Of a stretch of DNA of 64,000 nucleotides, positions 21,586 to 31,927 are shown in pieces; the stretch's first letter is position 1; each line of letters begins with the position of its first letter. Where the stretch lies: positions 39,690,201-39,754,200 of the forward strand of contig OX463810.1 in NCBI GenBank assembly GCA_949825045.1, written 5' to 3'. Source of the stretch: Argyresthia goedartella. Taxonomy: Eukaryota; Arthropoda; Insecta; Lepidoptera; Argyresthiidae. The notes beneath the pieces were generated by a model. It saw only the letters and a list, made by a program, of their open reading frames with translations, searched no databases and had not been told where the DNA came from. The position numbers and the translations under genes are program-made.

Positions 21586-22449
21586 TGTCAATTGTCAATT
21601 GTAAGACGGGCTGGTTTCCGCAACTCGACGACGAAAGCGCCTATTTTGCGTGTGGGTGGGAATGCGACATCATTCGAGCCAACCCAACTCCTCCAGGAAC
21701 GCCAGTAGGCCCTTTACGTTACCGACTATCCCTGGAAGGTCCCTCGATTGACCGAGGTGTTTAGCCCTGTAGTCCGCTACTCCTGTGCACTCCATGAGGA
21801 CGTGAGCAGCCGTTTCTTCTGCCTCCAAGCAGGCTCTGCAAAGGGGGCTGTCGGTAACACCTAGGACATATAGATGTTTGTTAAAGAAACCATGGCCAGT
21901 AAGTGCTGCAGTTACCAGTCGCATGCGCGGCCTACTAAGTCGAAGCAAGGTCTTAGCCAGCCTAGCGCTAGGGGACGGCAAGGCCAGCTTAGCCTGCCTG
22001 CACTCCTCATGGTTTGTCCAAAGAGTGGCATGATCATTCCTGGTCGACTCTCTCAGAAATGAGCGTACCATCTTGAAGGGAAGAGGGATGATAGGTTCGG
22101 GACCATACGCTGTCAAGCTAGATCCTTTACGCGCCAACTCATCCGCTGCATCGTTACCTCTTGATCCGCTGTGTCCTTTTATCCATTGAAGGATTACGCG
22201 GTTGTGTTGACATACCTCCATTAGTCATTTGTGACACTCGTAGATTAGCCCTGAGTTAATAGTGTTGCTATTTAGGGCTTGTAGGACGGCCATGCTATCC
22301 GAGAGGATTCGAATGGAGGAATCTCTTACCTTTCTCGATGCTATGGCATTAGCGGCCGAGATGACGCCCATGCATTCAGCTTGAAAGACAGTATTATGGG
22401 CACCCAGTGGAATGGCCATCTTGATGTTTAGGTCCTCCGAGAAGGTGCC
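21586..22449 (-). mobile_element. 5'-truncated LINE fragment with RNase H domain, inserted in gypsy A
   Basis: Flanked by the 13-bp duplication TTATTCGGGGGAT (21573-21585, 22450-22462). The minus strand encodes an RNase H domain (FQAECMGVISAANAIA, ILSDSMAVLQAL, then a stop at ~22223, IQL-like WIKGHSGSRGNDAADELAR) and a C-terminal Cys/His region (LYVLGVTDSPLCRACL, AAHVLMEC). This order fits I/R1/Jockey-group LINEs that carry a 3' RNase H. It ends in a short AATTGACA-repeat tail at 21586. One internal stop, 864 bp. Confidence 0.88.
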
Positions 22450-22462
22450 TTATTCGGGGGAT

Positions 22463-22911
22463 AAGTCGGTTACTACGAGAGTTTATGTGGATGCGTCTAA
22501 CGAGGCGTTGGGTGCAGTATTGATGCAGGGCGTTGAAAAAATGAGTCCGGTTGCCTATGCGTCTAGGAAGTTAACAGATGCGGAGAAAAAATATAGTATG
22601 ACGGAGAAAGAGTGTCTGGGGTTAGTATGGGCGTTAAGGCACTATAGGCATTATCTTTGGGATCGTATTTTCAGGTTGTTACAGACCATAGCGCGTTATG
22701 TTGGTTACAGTTGAAAAAAGATATGTCTGGTAGGTTAGCGCGATGGGCGTTAGCGATAGAAGAATGGAATTTCGAGATAGTTCATTGCTCGGGGAAAAGC
22801 AATGTAGTGGCAGATTTTTTGAGTAGGAATCCGCTAATGGAAGAAGGGAAACGGGAAAGAGAAGGACCTCAGTCTTCTTCTCGTTCTGAACCTGATGATG
22901 ATGGTTTGTAA
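22463..22911 (+). pseudogene. Gypsy A RNase H
   Basis: Continues the frame interrupted at 21585. RVYVDASNEALGAVLMQ is the first RNase H box, followed by VAYASRKLTDAEKKYSMTE and ECLGLVWALRHYRHYL. A frameshift near 22665 moves to the frame with TDHSALCWLQLKKDMSGR and LSRNPL at the end. It would remove the RNA strand during reverse transcription in an intact copy. Confidence 0.85.
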
Positions 22912-22950
22912 GTTTTTAGAATTAATGTAGAGCCGTTACAGGCGGATCAA

Positions 22951-24782
22951 AATCAAAAAGAGTTTATTTCCATAAGAAACACATAGGTAACATTTGGAGA
23001 ATGTCAAATCTTAAACTAACACATTTTTAAGGTACAGGGAAATATAGAACTCAATTTGAATTCCGTCACCTTAATGTTTTAGATGCTGGAGGCAAAGAGG
23101 CGACTAGAAACCACCAGCTTTATACGTTATTTTTTACAGAATTGGAGCAAACACCTTCCCAAGCTTTCTTGTCTTCTACATAATCTGATATTTTGTAGTA
23201 ACCTTTTTTACATAAGTGATTTTTAACAACATTTTAAAATTTATTTACAGTCAATTCTTGTAACTCAGTCGGTATTTTGTTGTAAAAGCGAATACATTGC
23301 CCTTTAAAAGATACAGGAGCCTAGTAGTAGGTATAGCTAGTTTATTCCTATTTCTAGTGTTGACATTGTGCCTGTCGCTATTCTTAGGAAATTTATCAAT
23401 ATTTTTGTGGACGTACATTAGGTTTTCATAAATATACTAACACGGCACTGTCATAATGTTAATTTCCTTAAATTTACAACGCAGTGACTCTCTGGGAGCC
23501 ACATTGTAGATTGCACGAACAGCCCTCTTTTGCAGCACAAATATTATGTTAATGTCTGCAGAGTTCCCCCACAGCAGTATGCCGTAAGACATAATGCTAT
23601 GGAAGTAGCTGAAGTAAACTAGTCTAGCTGTTTCCACGTCCGTAAAAAGACGGATTTTTTTAACTGCATACACTGCGGAACTTAGTTTTTTTGATAGCTT
23701 ATCTATATGTGGGCCCCACTGAAGCTTATTATCTAAGGTGATTCCTAGGAATACCGTGCTATCTACAATTTCTAAATTTTCACCTTTAACATTAACATTA
23801 GCTGAGACTTGTTTAACATTGGGGAGTATAAACCGAATACATTTAGTTTTGTTATTGTTCAGTAAAAGATTATTAGCACTAAACCAATTGACTACCTTTG
23901 AGATTGCATTATTCACATCGTCAAAGTTCAAACTGCGTCGTTTCATTTTAAACAAAAGTGAAGTGTCATCTGCAAACAGTACAATCTCATGATTATCTCT
24001 GACAAGATGTGGCAGGTCATTAATATAAACCAAAAACAGGAATGGCCCGAGTATGGAACCCTGCGGTACACCCATACTAACAACAGACCCTGGAGATCGT
24101 TTTCCATTAATGTCAACTCTCTGTATCCTGTTATTTAGATAAGAAGAGAGAAGATCTAAAGAGTTATCCCTAATTCCATAGTGATGTAATTTCCTGATCA
24201 ATGTCCCATGGTCAACGCAATCAAAATCCTTAGACAAATCTCAAAATACTCCTAGAGCATCATGCGACTCCTCCCAGGCATCATATATATGTGATATTAA
24301 CTCAATACCGGCATCAGTAGTTGATTTGCCTTGTGTAAAACCAAATTGTTTACAGTGGAGCATGTTGTTGGTGTTGAAATGTGTAAGAAGTTGGTTTAAA
24401 ATTACTTTTTCAAATACTTTACTAAATGTAGGCAATACCGATATCGGTCTGAAGTTAGAAGGGTCAGATGTACTACCCGATTTAAACAAAGGTACTATTT
24501 TACTGTGTTTCATTAAATCAGGAAACACGCCAGATTCAATAGATGCATTAAATATGAAAGCTAAATCAAGTGCAATAACATTTATTAGGGGCTTCACAAC
24601 GTGAACAGAAATATCCCAGAGGTCTGCAGTTTTCTTAACATTTATTGATTTAAAGGCTTTAATAATATCTTTATCATCTACATAATTAAACGAGAATTGA
24701 TTTTCACATCTAGGTACATAGTCTTTTAGCAAAGATTCAGCGACTACTTTGGAAGAGTCTAAAGGCTTTGTAGTAGAGATTG
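22951..24782 (-). mobile_element. 5'-truncated CR1/Jockey-like LINE, RT-coding, inserted in gypsy A
   Basis: GGATCAA on both sides (22944-22950, 24783-24789) is a likely target duplication. Minus-strand RT: KIVPLFKSGSTSDPSNFRPI, FGFTQGKSTTDAGIEL, DLSKDFDCVDH, GVPQGSILGPFLFLVYINDL and the catalytic box LFADDTSLLF. The frame is broken by TGA at about 24238-24240, just before DLSKDFD, and by a second stop near 23440. The 3' end has a TTTGATTTTGAT tail. Post-RT sequence resembles that of the LINE at 51.5-54.9 kb, suggesting one clade. Confidence 0.88.
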
Positions 24783-24812
24783 GGATCAAGAGAACGATTC
24801 ATTTTGTTGTAG

Positions 24813-25980
24813 ATGGTTAACGCGGTTGAGCTAACGTCCGGAACGTGGCGTAGCGGTTTTTGCTTGAGAAATAATTTATTATATAAAAGCGTACGTAGAG
24901 ATGGAGAAATTAGGGAGGTATTAGTATTGCCTAGGTCTTTGTTTCAAAATGTAATGAACGAATTACATGATGAGGCGTGGACAGGAGGTCATCTGGGTCT
25001 CGCAAAGACGTTGAAGAGGTTTCGGTCGAAATATTTCATGCCGAAAGCCGATAAGGAGATAGAGCGTTATATAGCTTCGTGCGTGCCGTGTCAAGAAAGG
25101 AAATAAGTTAAAAGCGTACCAGATTTGATGCCGATTAGGGTCTCGGATATTTTTAAGAAGGTAGGAATCGACGTGTTAGGAGCGTTTCCACGTTCGTCGA
25201 GAGATAACCGTTTTATTATAGTCGCGGTAGAGTATGCGTCGCAGTTTGCGATATGTAAGGCGTTACCTAGGGTTACATCGGAAGATGTAGTGCGGTTTTT
25301 AGTTGAGGAAGTTTTCTGTAGGTTCGGGCCGATTAGGGAAATTATTTCAGATAGAGGAACAGTTTTTACGGCGGGAATCGTAAAAGAAACGTAGAGCAGT
25401 TTAGGGCTAAAATGATACATACAAGTTCGTTTCACCCACAGAGTAACGGTTTGGTAGAACGAATGAATAGAACGTTAACTTCGATGTTATCAAAATATTT
25501 AGGTAGTAATCAAAGGCAATGGTGCTCAGTTTTACCTTTGGTAGTACATGCGTATAACACTAGCGTGCAGGCGTCAACGAAAGTGTCGCCGTATAATATT
25601 TTGTTTGGTAGGGAACCGTGCTCAGTGGTGGATCGATCATTAGGATTAAACGCAGTTGGTTTAGACGAAACGATAGATGAAAGGGTAAATCGTATGGGAA
25701 GGCTACTGACTAAGGCGTTAGAGAATATTGCGAACGCACTGCGTGTACAAAAACGGTATTGCGATATGAGATCAAAACTCAGATCGTTCCGGGTGAATGA
25801 CTTACTTTTGTTATACGTACCAAGGCGGATAACGGGAAGATGAATGAAGTTGGCGCGTCTGTATCAAGGACTATACAAGGTCATTGAGATCGTTGGGAGG
25901 TCTAATGTGCTGATTCGTCGTCTGAACTCACGGTCACGGGGCGTAATTGTTAACAAAAATCGTTTAAAACGCTTTGTGCT
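24813..25980 (+). pseudogene. Gypsy A integrase
   Basis: 24813-25106 holds the zinc-binding domain (LHDEAWTGGHLGLAKT ... CVPCQERK). 25125-25394 holds the catalytic core start (VGIDVLGAF, then EIISDRGTVF), ending in a frameshift near 25394. 25412-25843 holds SSFHPQSNGLVERMNRTL with the catalytic Glu and a GPY/F-like tail (AYNTSVQASTKVSPYNILFG). A final shift leads into VIEIVGRSNVLIRRLNS to TGA at about 25987. The three catalytic residues are present but the frame is broken at least twice. Confidence 0.85.
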
Positions 25981-25989
25981 GCGTTGAGG

Positions 25990-27517
25990 AGTTCGTCTGA
26001 TATTAAATAATTATACATTAGGAGTATAATATAATTTTATCCCGGTTGTTGGTTTGTGGTTTCTGTATGCGGTATTGTTATGAATTGTTTATTAACCGGT
26101 GTTTCTTTTCATGTTTTTGCTGAACTATGATGTCTGATGAGGACCGTACACCAAAGACTTAAGAAATATCTGTAAGATACTAGATTTCCGTGGTAGATTA
26201 CCTTTATATGAGAAACTTTTATAAACGACAGTTCGTATAATTGTTTGAACCGATCGCCCGGTTTTATCTTTGAGAGTAGTTTGACGAGGCAATAGCTATT
26301 CGTCATAGGGTTCTGTTTTGGTTCCTGCCTTCTTAAAGTATAGAGTTGGGATGATTTGGTAAGGGGAGAGTAAGGGTTGTTCATAAAATTTGGTAACGAA
26401 GGTTTCTCAATTAAAGTAATTTCTGATGTGGGATAACTCGGGTATTCGATACACATTCGAGATTCTTTGTAGTGTTTTAACTTGGGTAATTGGTTGCAAC
26501 TCACGGCGATTATCTTAAACTGTTAATAGTAAAAGATAGTTTACTGAATTCCAATGGATTGGTTGAGATGTTTATAAGTTGTAGTATCGGTTTTAAAGCT
26601 AGTTGATTTCATCGTATTATTGGGACGAATTTTAATGACCTCATTCTTAAGCTGTGGCTTAGTAATACGGTTCTATAGATTAATCTGTTAATATTGTTGA
26701 CGTTTTCTATATTTGAAAATGATAATTTTTTCTTTGATCTTTGCCTGCGTTAATTTTTGAAATATTTCCATTCGGTGGAAAGAGTTCACAATGCGGTGAT
26801 TTAAATGAATTTTTTAAGCAAAGATGGAGTTGTGATAATTTTAAGAACGAAGGTATTATAGTTGTCTGATACAATTTTCGCTAGATTTTTTGTCAGAAAG
26901 TTTGTCAAATGATAACCATTCGAGATGCTAAATCTTAGCTAGATTCAGCTGTTTGCCTTCGTATTGTAATAGATAGTTTTCTAGCGTTAGGTAGGTTAGT
27001 GTTAAGCCGTGAATAATTGTATGATGGGATCATAGGGTGATATAGTTTAAGTTTTTTAATTAAGTTTTTTAAAGTGCATAGCCTACACCTTAAGTGTAGT
27101 TAGGTATATATGAAATGGGATCTACACCCTAAGTGTAGTTAAGTGTGTAACTTAACATATGACCTTCGGTCAGTTTATTCTATTTCTTGTCAATTTATTC
27201 TTATTCATGTCAATGTTTTGTTTAGGTACTGGTCTTATACGTGATCAGAATTTAATGTTAGGGTATTTAATGTTTAATTAAGTAGGTTAAATGGGATGGT
27301 TGGACAGATAAGGATTAGGGTACTCGATGTTATTTATAATTATGCTTGCGGCATATTTACTGTTTTTTAGATTTCAAGCATAGCAAGCTCACTTAATGTT
27401 AACATTTAATGTTTTTCAGATTTTAGACTTTGACTTAGGGTTGCCACTTTGAAAAAAAAAAATCCGTTGGAATTTTTTTTTTGAAGGGAGGGGGGAATGA
27501 TTGTATGGTTCGATATT
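25990..27517. other. Non-coding 3' region of gypsy A
   Basis: About 1.5 kb between the end of integrase and the 3' LTR with no convincing ORF. No Env-like signal, glycoprotein cleavage site or membrane helix could be identified. Contains two copies of a CTACAC..TAAGTGTAG palindrome (about 27083 and 27122) and a purine tract AGGGAGGGGGGAATGA just before the LTR, the likely polypurine tract. Confidence 0.6.
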
Positions 27518-27832
27518 TGTCTATGTGATAATATTGTATACGGGCCTCTTTAGAGTGGGTGTTAACTTTGACACTGTTACGTGATTTGTAATTTAAAAAG
27601 AAAGAGGCTTGGATGTGAAAAGTCAATGTGACAGACTTCACCTTAGGCTTCGGCCACCGACTGAGCTAAATTATATAGTTAGGATTAGCGTAATGGCTAT
27701 CGAGCCAGTTTGATCCCTTTTATACAAAGTGTAACTATATTCGATAAATAAACACAAGTCTGGTGTTACCAACGTCTTTATCTTCATCTTTATCAATCAG
27801 GCAGTGATCGTATAGTGGTTAGGACCCCTACA
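27518..27832 (+). repeat. 3' LTR of gypsy A
   Basis: 315 bp. Better preserved tRNA-His-like 3' end: GTGATCGTATAGTGGTTAGG at 27804-27823. Confidence 0.93.
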
Positions 27833-27848
27833 GTACTTAACATTGAAT

Positions 27849-29896
27849 TTAGTTATCGTATAGTTCCATCAATTCAGATTCTTGGGAATCATGTGTAGTT
27901 GCCGGTGATGGGGTTGTTGGGTCGTTGTAGGTAGACGTCGTTGATGGGGTATTGCGTTGCACAGTGGAATATCCTCGATTGTAAGTCGAAAGTATTGCGT
28001 TATATTCTGTGTCTTCATAATAATCTCTCTGTCCACGTTGTGTCAATCCTGTTTGGTAATGATATTGTGTTGAAGGTAGATAGGCAAAACGAGCAGCTGA
28101 AGGTTTATCACATAGGGCTTGTTGAGCTTGAAGTACTTTCATTAATTCAATTTTTGTTTGAAGTCTTTTTTCCTCTGGTACTGGCAATGTACTAAAGAGG
28201 ACCACCAAACTTTCGACCTTATGGCTTGGTAATAAATGCGAAAACCAATGAAAAATCTGCATGCTTATTGCCTGGTTAAGGGTTAAGAAGCTCCTTGTGT
28301 AATGATATACAAAATAGTTTGTCATCATCTGACTCCGATTGGTTGGATGGCTGACGTCCAGATGTCGTGGTGACGTCATTTTCATCAGCTGCAACAGGCG
28401 TGGTGTTGATGTTGCTGTCAGTTGTTTTATTCCGTGTCGATTGTTCGAGGAACATCAAACGTTCAAAATATAAATATTTGGTTTTGCCGGAGGCTCCTGA
28501 TCCAGACGGTGTGGTTTTGTTCTTTTTAATTTCTCTTACAAAGCCATCACGCAACCCTTTCCACTTCTTTTGCAATAAAATACCTGTAGTCAATAAAAGG
28601 ATTGAAATGGTCAAGTTTAATATTTATATACATAAAGCTTCTCGAATCTTCTAGAATCTACGCATGAGAATACATACTTATTCTCATGCGTAGATTCTAG
28701 ACGCTTCGAGACACATGACATTGCGTAGATTGTAGGAAATTAAAAACGTAACTTTCTTTTCAGATATTTGGCCACAGGATGTTATTTTGCGGACCTGCAT
28801 TATGCCTACAGATTGGGAAAGTCTACAGTTACAGAAATAGTATGGAAAACCTGTTACGTCGTATGGAAAAAACTGCAAAATATAGTAATGAGAGAACCTA
28901 CGAAGGCTGAATGGGAAGAGATTTCGAAACTATTTCAAAAATACACAAATTTTCCAAATTGCATCGGCGCCATTGATGGCAAGCATATCCGTATGCTAAA
29001 ACCTAACAATTCTGGGTCTCTTTTTTATAACTATAAAAATTATTTTTGAACTGTTTTGTTGGCTGTATGCGATGCAAATTATTGTTTTATTGCAGTAGAT
29101 ATCGGCGCATATGGAAAAAGTAATGACTCCACAATTTTCAAAGACACTGCTTTTTATAAAAAGCTTGTCGAGAAAACTTTGGATATTCCACACCCAAAGC
29201 CAATATCGCAAACAGATATAACTCCCTTACCCCATGTGTTAGTAGGAGATGAGGCGTTCAGTCTGTATGAAAACATAATGCGCCCTTATTGCGGTAAATC
29301 TCTAACAAACAAGAAAAGAATTCTCAACTATCGCTTATCCAGGGCCCGGCGTTACATTGAATGCTGCTTTAGCATTATGGTAAATAAATGGAGAATATTT
29401 CATAGACCGTTGAATGTAGACATAGAGTTTGCAGAAAAAATCATCAAAGCATGCTGTGTTCTTCATAATAACGTAAGAATAAGGGATGGCTATAGGTATG
29501 ACCACACTCTGTACGGAACAACTCTGATTAATTTGAACAGTGAGACAGTGAGGCCTAATGCGAGATAGCTGAATACAAGAGACAGATTTGCTGATTATTT
29601 TGTTAACGAAGGCAAACTCCCGTGGCAAGATAAAATGATATAATTGATTTATGTAGTACCTATGTATGTACTCTAAGAAATAATATTATTAAATAAACTG
29701 TGTTACACTATTCTTTACCTAAAGTTTTCTTTTTTTCTTCGGAATCACCAGCTTCACAAAAAAATTCGACTATTTCTTCCCAGTTTCTTCGTTTTATTGG
29801 TCTTTTCGCATAATCCGGTGATGCCATATCCCATAATGCTAATCTTTTTTCAACTTCGTCAATAAAAAGTTCCTTGTCGAAGTTATCACGCTCCAT
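27849..29896 (-). pseudogene. Harbinger MADF/BESS-type accessory protein, spliced, frameshifted
   Basis: Exon 1 (29896 to 29719) starts MERDNFDKELFIDEVEKRLA and holds the first part of a MADF domain (RRNWEEIVEFF). The donor is TTTAG|GTAAAG. Exon 2 begins at 28583 after CTACAG and continues the domain (ILLQKKWKGLRDGFVREIKK), an acidic/Thr-rich linker, then a BESS-like DDKLFCISLHKELL. A frameshift near 28290 moves to the frame with FHWFSHLLPSHKVESLVVLF, a helical region and a Thr/Pro/Ser-rich tail ending at 27849. In related transposons this second protein is a DNA-binding partner that brings transposase to the nucleus and ends. The transposase exon 2 lies antisense in its intron. Confidence 0.75.
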
Positions 29897-30621
29897 TTTG
29901 AACTAAATACGTCCACTCGCCACGCACTCGCGCGTAGTACTGGACGCAACACATGGCGCCCGAGTATCTCGACTCGCGCGTAAAACGGGCGAGTCGAGAG
30001 TCCCGCTCATCGCACGCGTTTTACGCGCGAGTGAGAAAACGCGCGGCAGCATCTGGACGGGATATATGTAGCTCCGGTATCTCGGAAACGCGCGAGTGGA
30101 TTCGCGCGTAGAACGCTTCATCTGGCCAGGCTCTATCTCTTTCAAACTAAGGATATCGAAATGAACGTTAGAAGGGAACAAATAGACAGGGGTGAGCGGG
30201 GTGCTTGCCGGCCGGCGGCGACCCACAAAGTAAACAAAGTCAAGTGTTAGTTTAGCTCCGCCCGCGCTTCCGATTGCGAAACATAAACAGGCTTTTTTGT
30301 GCGTTACGTACGAGTCCGTGCGGTGCACATACGCATGCATAATTAATGCAATGGCGTTTCGTTACAATAATGTCCAATATTGTGAAATGGTCCGCAAGGT
30401 TTAATGACAACGTAAATTTAGCGGTGCGACGGTTTCAAGAATATTTTGAGATAGCTGTGTCTAACAGAACAATGTTAGCTGCAACACAGCGACTTCGTGG
30501 CTACGGGTCCTTCAGGCCTCCGCAACCCGATATTGGTGGCGGCGACCAGACAAATCCTGAGTTACAGGAACAAATACTTGATTTTTTTAAGCAAATCCAA
30601 CTGCTAGTCAGTGTTACCAGG

Positions 30622-30690
30622 TGTAGTGAAACACCGAGAGTAGGACAACAACTGATTTATTATAATAATAATTGTAGAATACCCACAACA
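30622..30690 (-). repeat. 3' LTR of mag 1
   Basis: 69 bp, minus-sense TGTTGTGGGTATTC...TTTCACTACA, containing AATAAATCAGTTG (possible poly(A) signal). Confidence 0.85.
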
Positions 30691-30801
30691 TCTTTCCCTC
30701 ATATTTAAAAACTAGACTATTCTATCATGCATACCTACTCTATTCTTCTATCATGAGAAATAAAATAAAAACTTAGTACAACATGTGTAAATATTATACA
30801 T

Positions 30802-31055
30802 CTATAGATAATCTATATGTAACTCTATTCCTAATTCTTTAGCTCTTTTCCGTGTGAGTGGTGGCGAACTGCTACTACGAGTTGGTTGCTTAGTACTCGC
30901 AGTAGCAGCACGACCGGACGAGGCACCTGGTGCCGTGCCGCTACCACTGGCAGCTTGTGTCCTCGGGTCACTCCTCGATGAGGCAGGCGGATCGCATTTA
31001 ATGATATGCCTTCTGTTACGACGATAACGCGCGCCTAACTTATTTCGCACAAAGT
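30802..31055 (-). pseudogene. mag 1 pol C-terminal tail, detached by the LINE
   Basis: The minus strand from 31055 continues the protein interrupted at 35181: RNKLGARYRRNRRHI is the usual end of the integrase tail, followed by a Ser/Thr/Ala-rich stretch and stop at 30802. AAAGT (31051-31055) is the LINE target duplication. Confidence 0.8.
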
Positions 31056-31057
31056 CA

Positions 31058-31708
31058 GAGATTAGGAGTATTATTAAAAGTGAAATTCAAAAGCAAGTCA
31101 CTTCATTGACTGCCCAATTTGAGTCCAGGCTATCTGAAATTGAGACAAAAAGCGAGAAAATTGCGGAACTCGAGAATAGTTTATCGGCCTCCGAGAGACG
31201 AGTCTCTGAACTTGAGTACCAGTTCGGCACGCACCAACAGTGGCTGCGCATGAACAACCTTGAGATCTCTGGAGTCCCCGAGCTGAAGAATGAATCGCCC
31301 CGTGATATAACGATCAAGATAGCAGCTTACGCCGGAGTTGAGCTGAAGACAGACGACATAGAGTTTGTGCACCGTGTACAGCCGATGAGAGCCAAACCTG
31401 GTCGTCCAAAAGCAATCATTGCGAAACTTCGCAACCGCGCTCACAAAGATTCTATTGTAGCTGGCCTTATCAAGAATAAAGGTATAAAGACAACGGATAT
31501 CGGAATAAAAGGAAGCGAGCATAAACTGTATGTGCATGATCATCTTACACCCTCCAACAAAAAGATGTTCATGGATTTAAAGGAGATCTGCAATAAGTTG
31601 AACTACACATACGTTTGGACGAAACATTGTAATGTTTATGCTCGAAAAGCCGAAAATTGTCCCTTGCTACACATTCGTACTCCCGAGGATTTTCAAAAGA
31701 TAGTATGA
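31058..31708 (+). pseudogene. LINE ORF1 protein, 5'-truncated
   Basis: Open from the insertion junction to TGA 31708. It starts with a heptad-like coiled coil (FESRLSEIETKSEKIAELEN, SASERRVSELEYQ) at ~10-55, then an RNA-binding domain (LEISGVPELKNE, IEFVHRVQPMRAKPGRPKAI) and a C-terminal domain (LYVHDHLTPSNKKMFMDLKE, YVWTKHCNVYARKAEN). This fold is shared by LINE ORF1 chaperones that trimerise on element RNA. The N-terminal start is missing. Confidence 0.8.
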
Positions 31709-31927
31709 TTTGTACTCGAGTCGCCAAAGCACACATTATTTTGTCTATATACCCCGTAAAATTATTTATATCCACCACTCCACAACATATACATACACAT
31801 TTACAAACACACGTAACTCACTTAATTCCCGCCCTCACGCCTTTAAGATGTCTTGGGTCTCTGTTCTGCCCCGCCCATATCACTAATATTAATAGTGCAT
31901 CTATTATCTCCATAAATTTTTATCTAA

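Larger units (their letters stand above)
18537..27832 (+). mobile_element. Ty3/gypsy LTR retrotransposon 'gypsy A'
   Basis: Two 315-bp LTRs (18537-18851, 27518-27832) start TGTCTATG and end CCCCTACA. GTACT flanks both sides (18532-18536, 27833-27837). LTRs differ at about 11 sites (~3.5%), so the insertion is older than BEL copy 1. TTGGCGGAGGCGACGACC follows the 5' LTR. Order: gag, protease, RT, RNase H, integrase, then about 1.5 kb with no ORF. RT/RNase H is split by a LINE (21586-22449) and RNase H/integrase by another (22951-24782). Many frameshifts, so inactive. Confidence 0.92.
17949..29642 (+). pseudogene. Harbinger transposase, two exons, disabled
   Basis: Exon 1 runs from ATG 17949 to 18250 with donor AG|GTAATG. 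Exon 2 starts at 28764 after TTTTCAG, and the frame joins across to give ISLR-YLATG. Exon 2 carries the DDE nuclease: NCIGAIDGKHIRM with the first Asp, an AVDIGAYGKSNDS block, GDEAFSLYENIMRPY, and R.IECCFSIMVNKWRIF with the terminal Glu region. Two stops interrupt the frame: TGA 29047-29049 after KNYF and TAG 29566-29568 near the C-terminus. The final residues run to TAA at 29642. The intron now holds the entire gypsy A element. Homologous to HARBI1-type nucleases, and dead as it stands. Confidence 0.85.
17808..30133 (+). mobile_element. PIF/Harbinger transposon, split by a gypsy element
   Basis: Left end GAGCCTGGCCAGATGAGGCG (17808) and the complement of the right end (GAGCCTGGCCAGATGAAGCG, ending 30133) form terminal inverted repeats that continue for about 45 bases of CGCGCGAGTC-like sequence. 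TAT flanks both ends, a candidate 3-bp target duplication. Two genes in opposite orientation lie inside, transposase (+) and MADF-type (-), the usual two-gene set. Without the 9.3-kb gypsy A insertion the element is about 3.0 kb. Both genes carry disabling changes. Confidence 0.88.

Noticed and set aside
25990..27517. Env gene that would make gypsy A an errantivirus-like element
   Set aside because: No ORF of useful length, no signal peptide, cleavage site or membrane anchor could be read in any frame.
27849..28614. Independent host DNA-binding gene
   Set aside because: It lies inside Harbinger TIRs and its upstream exon (29719-29896) completes a MADF domain, the standard second gene of such transposons.
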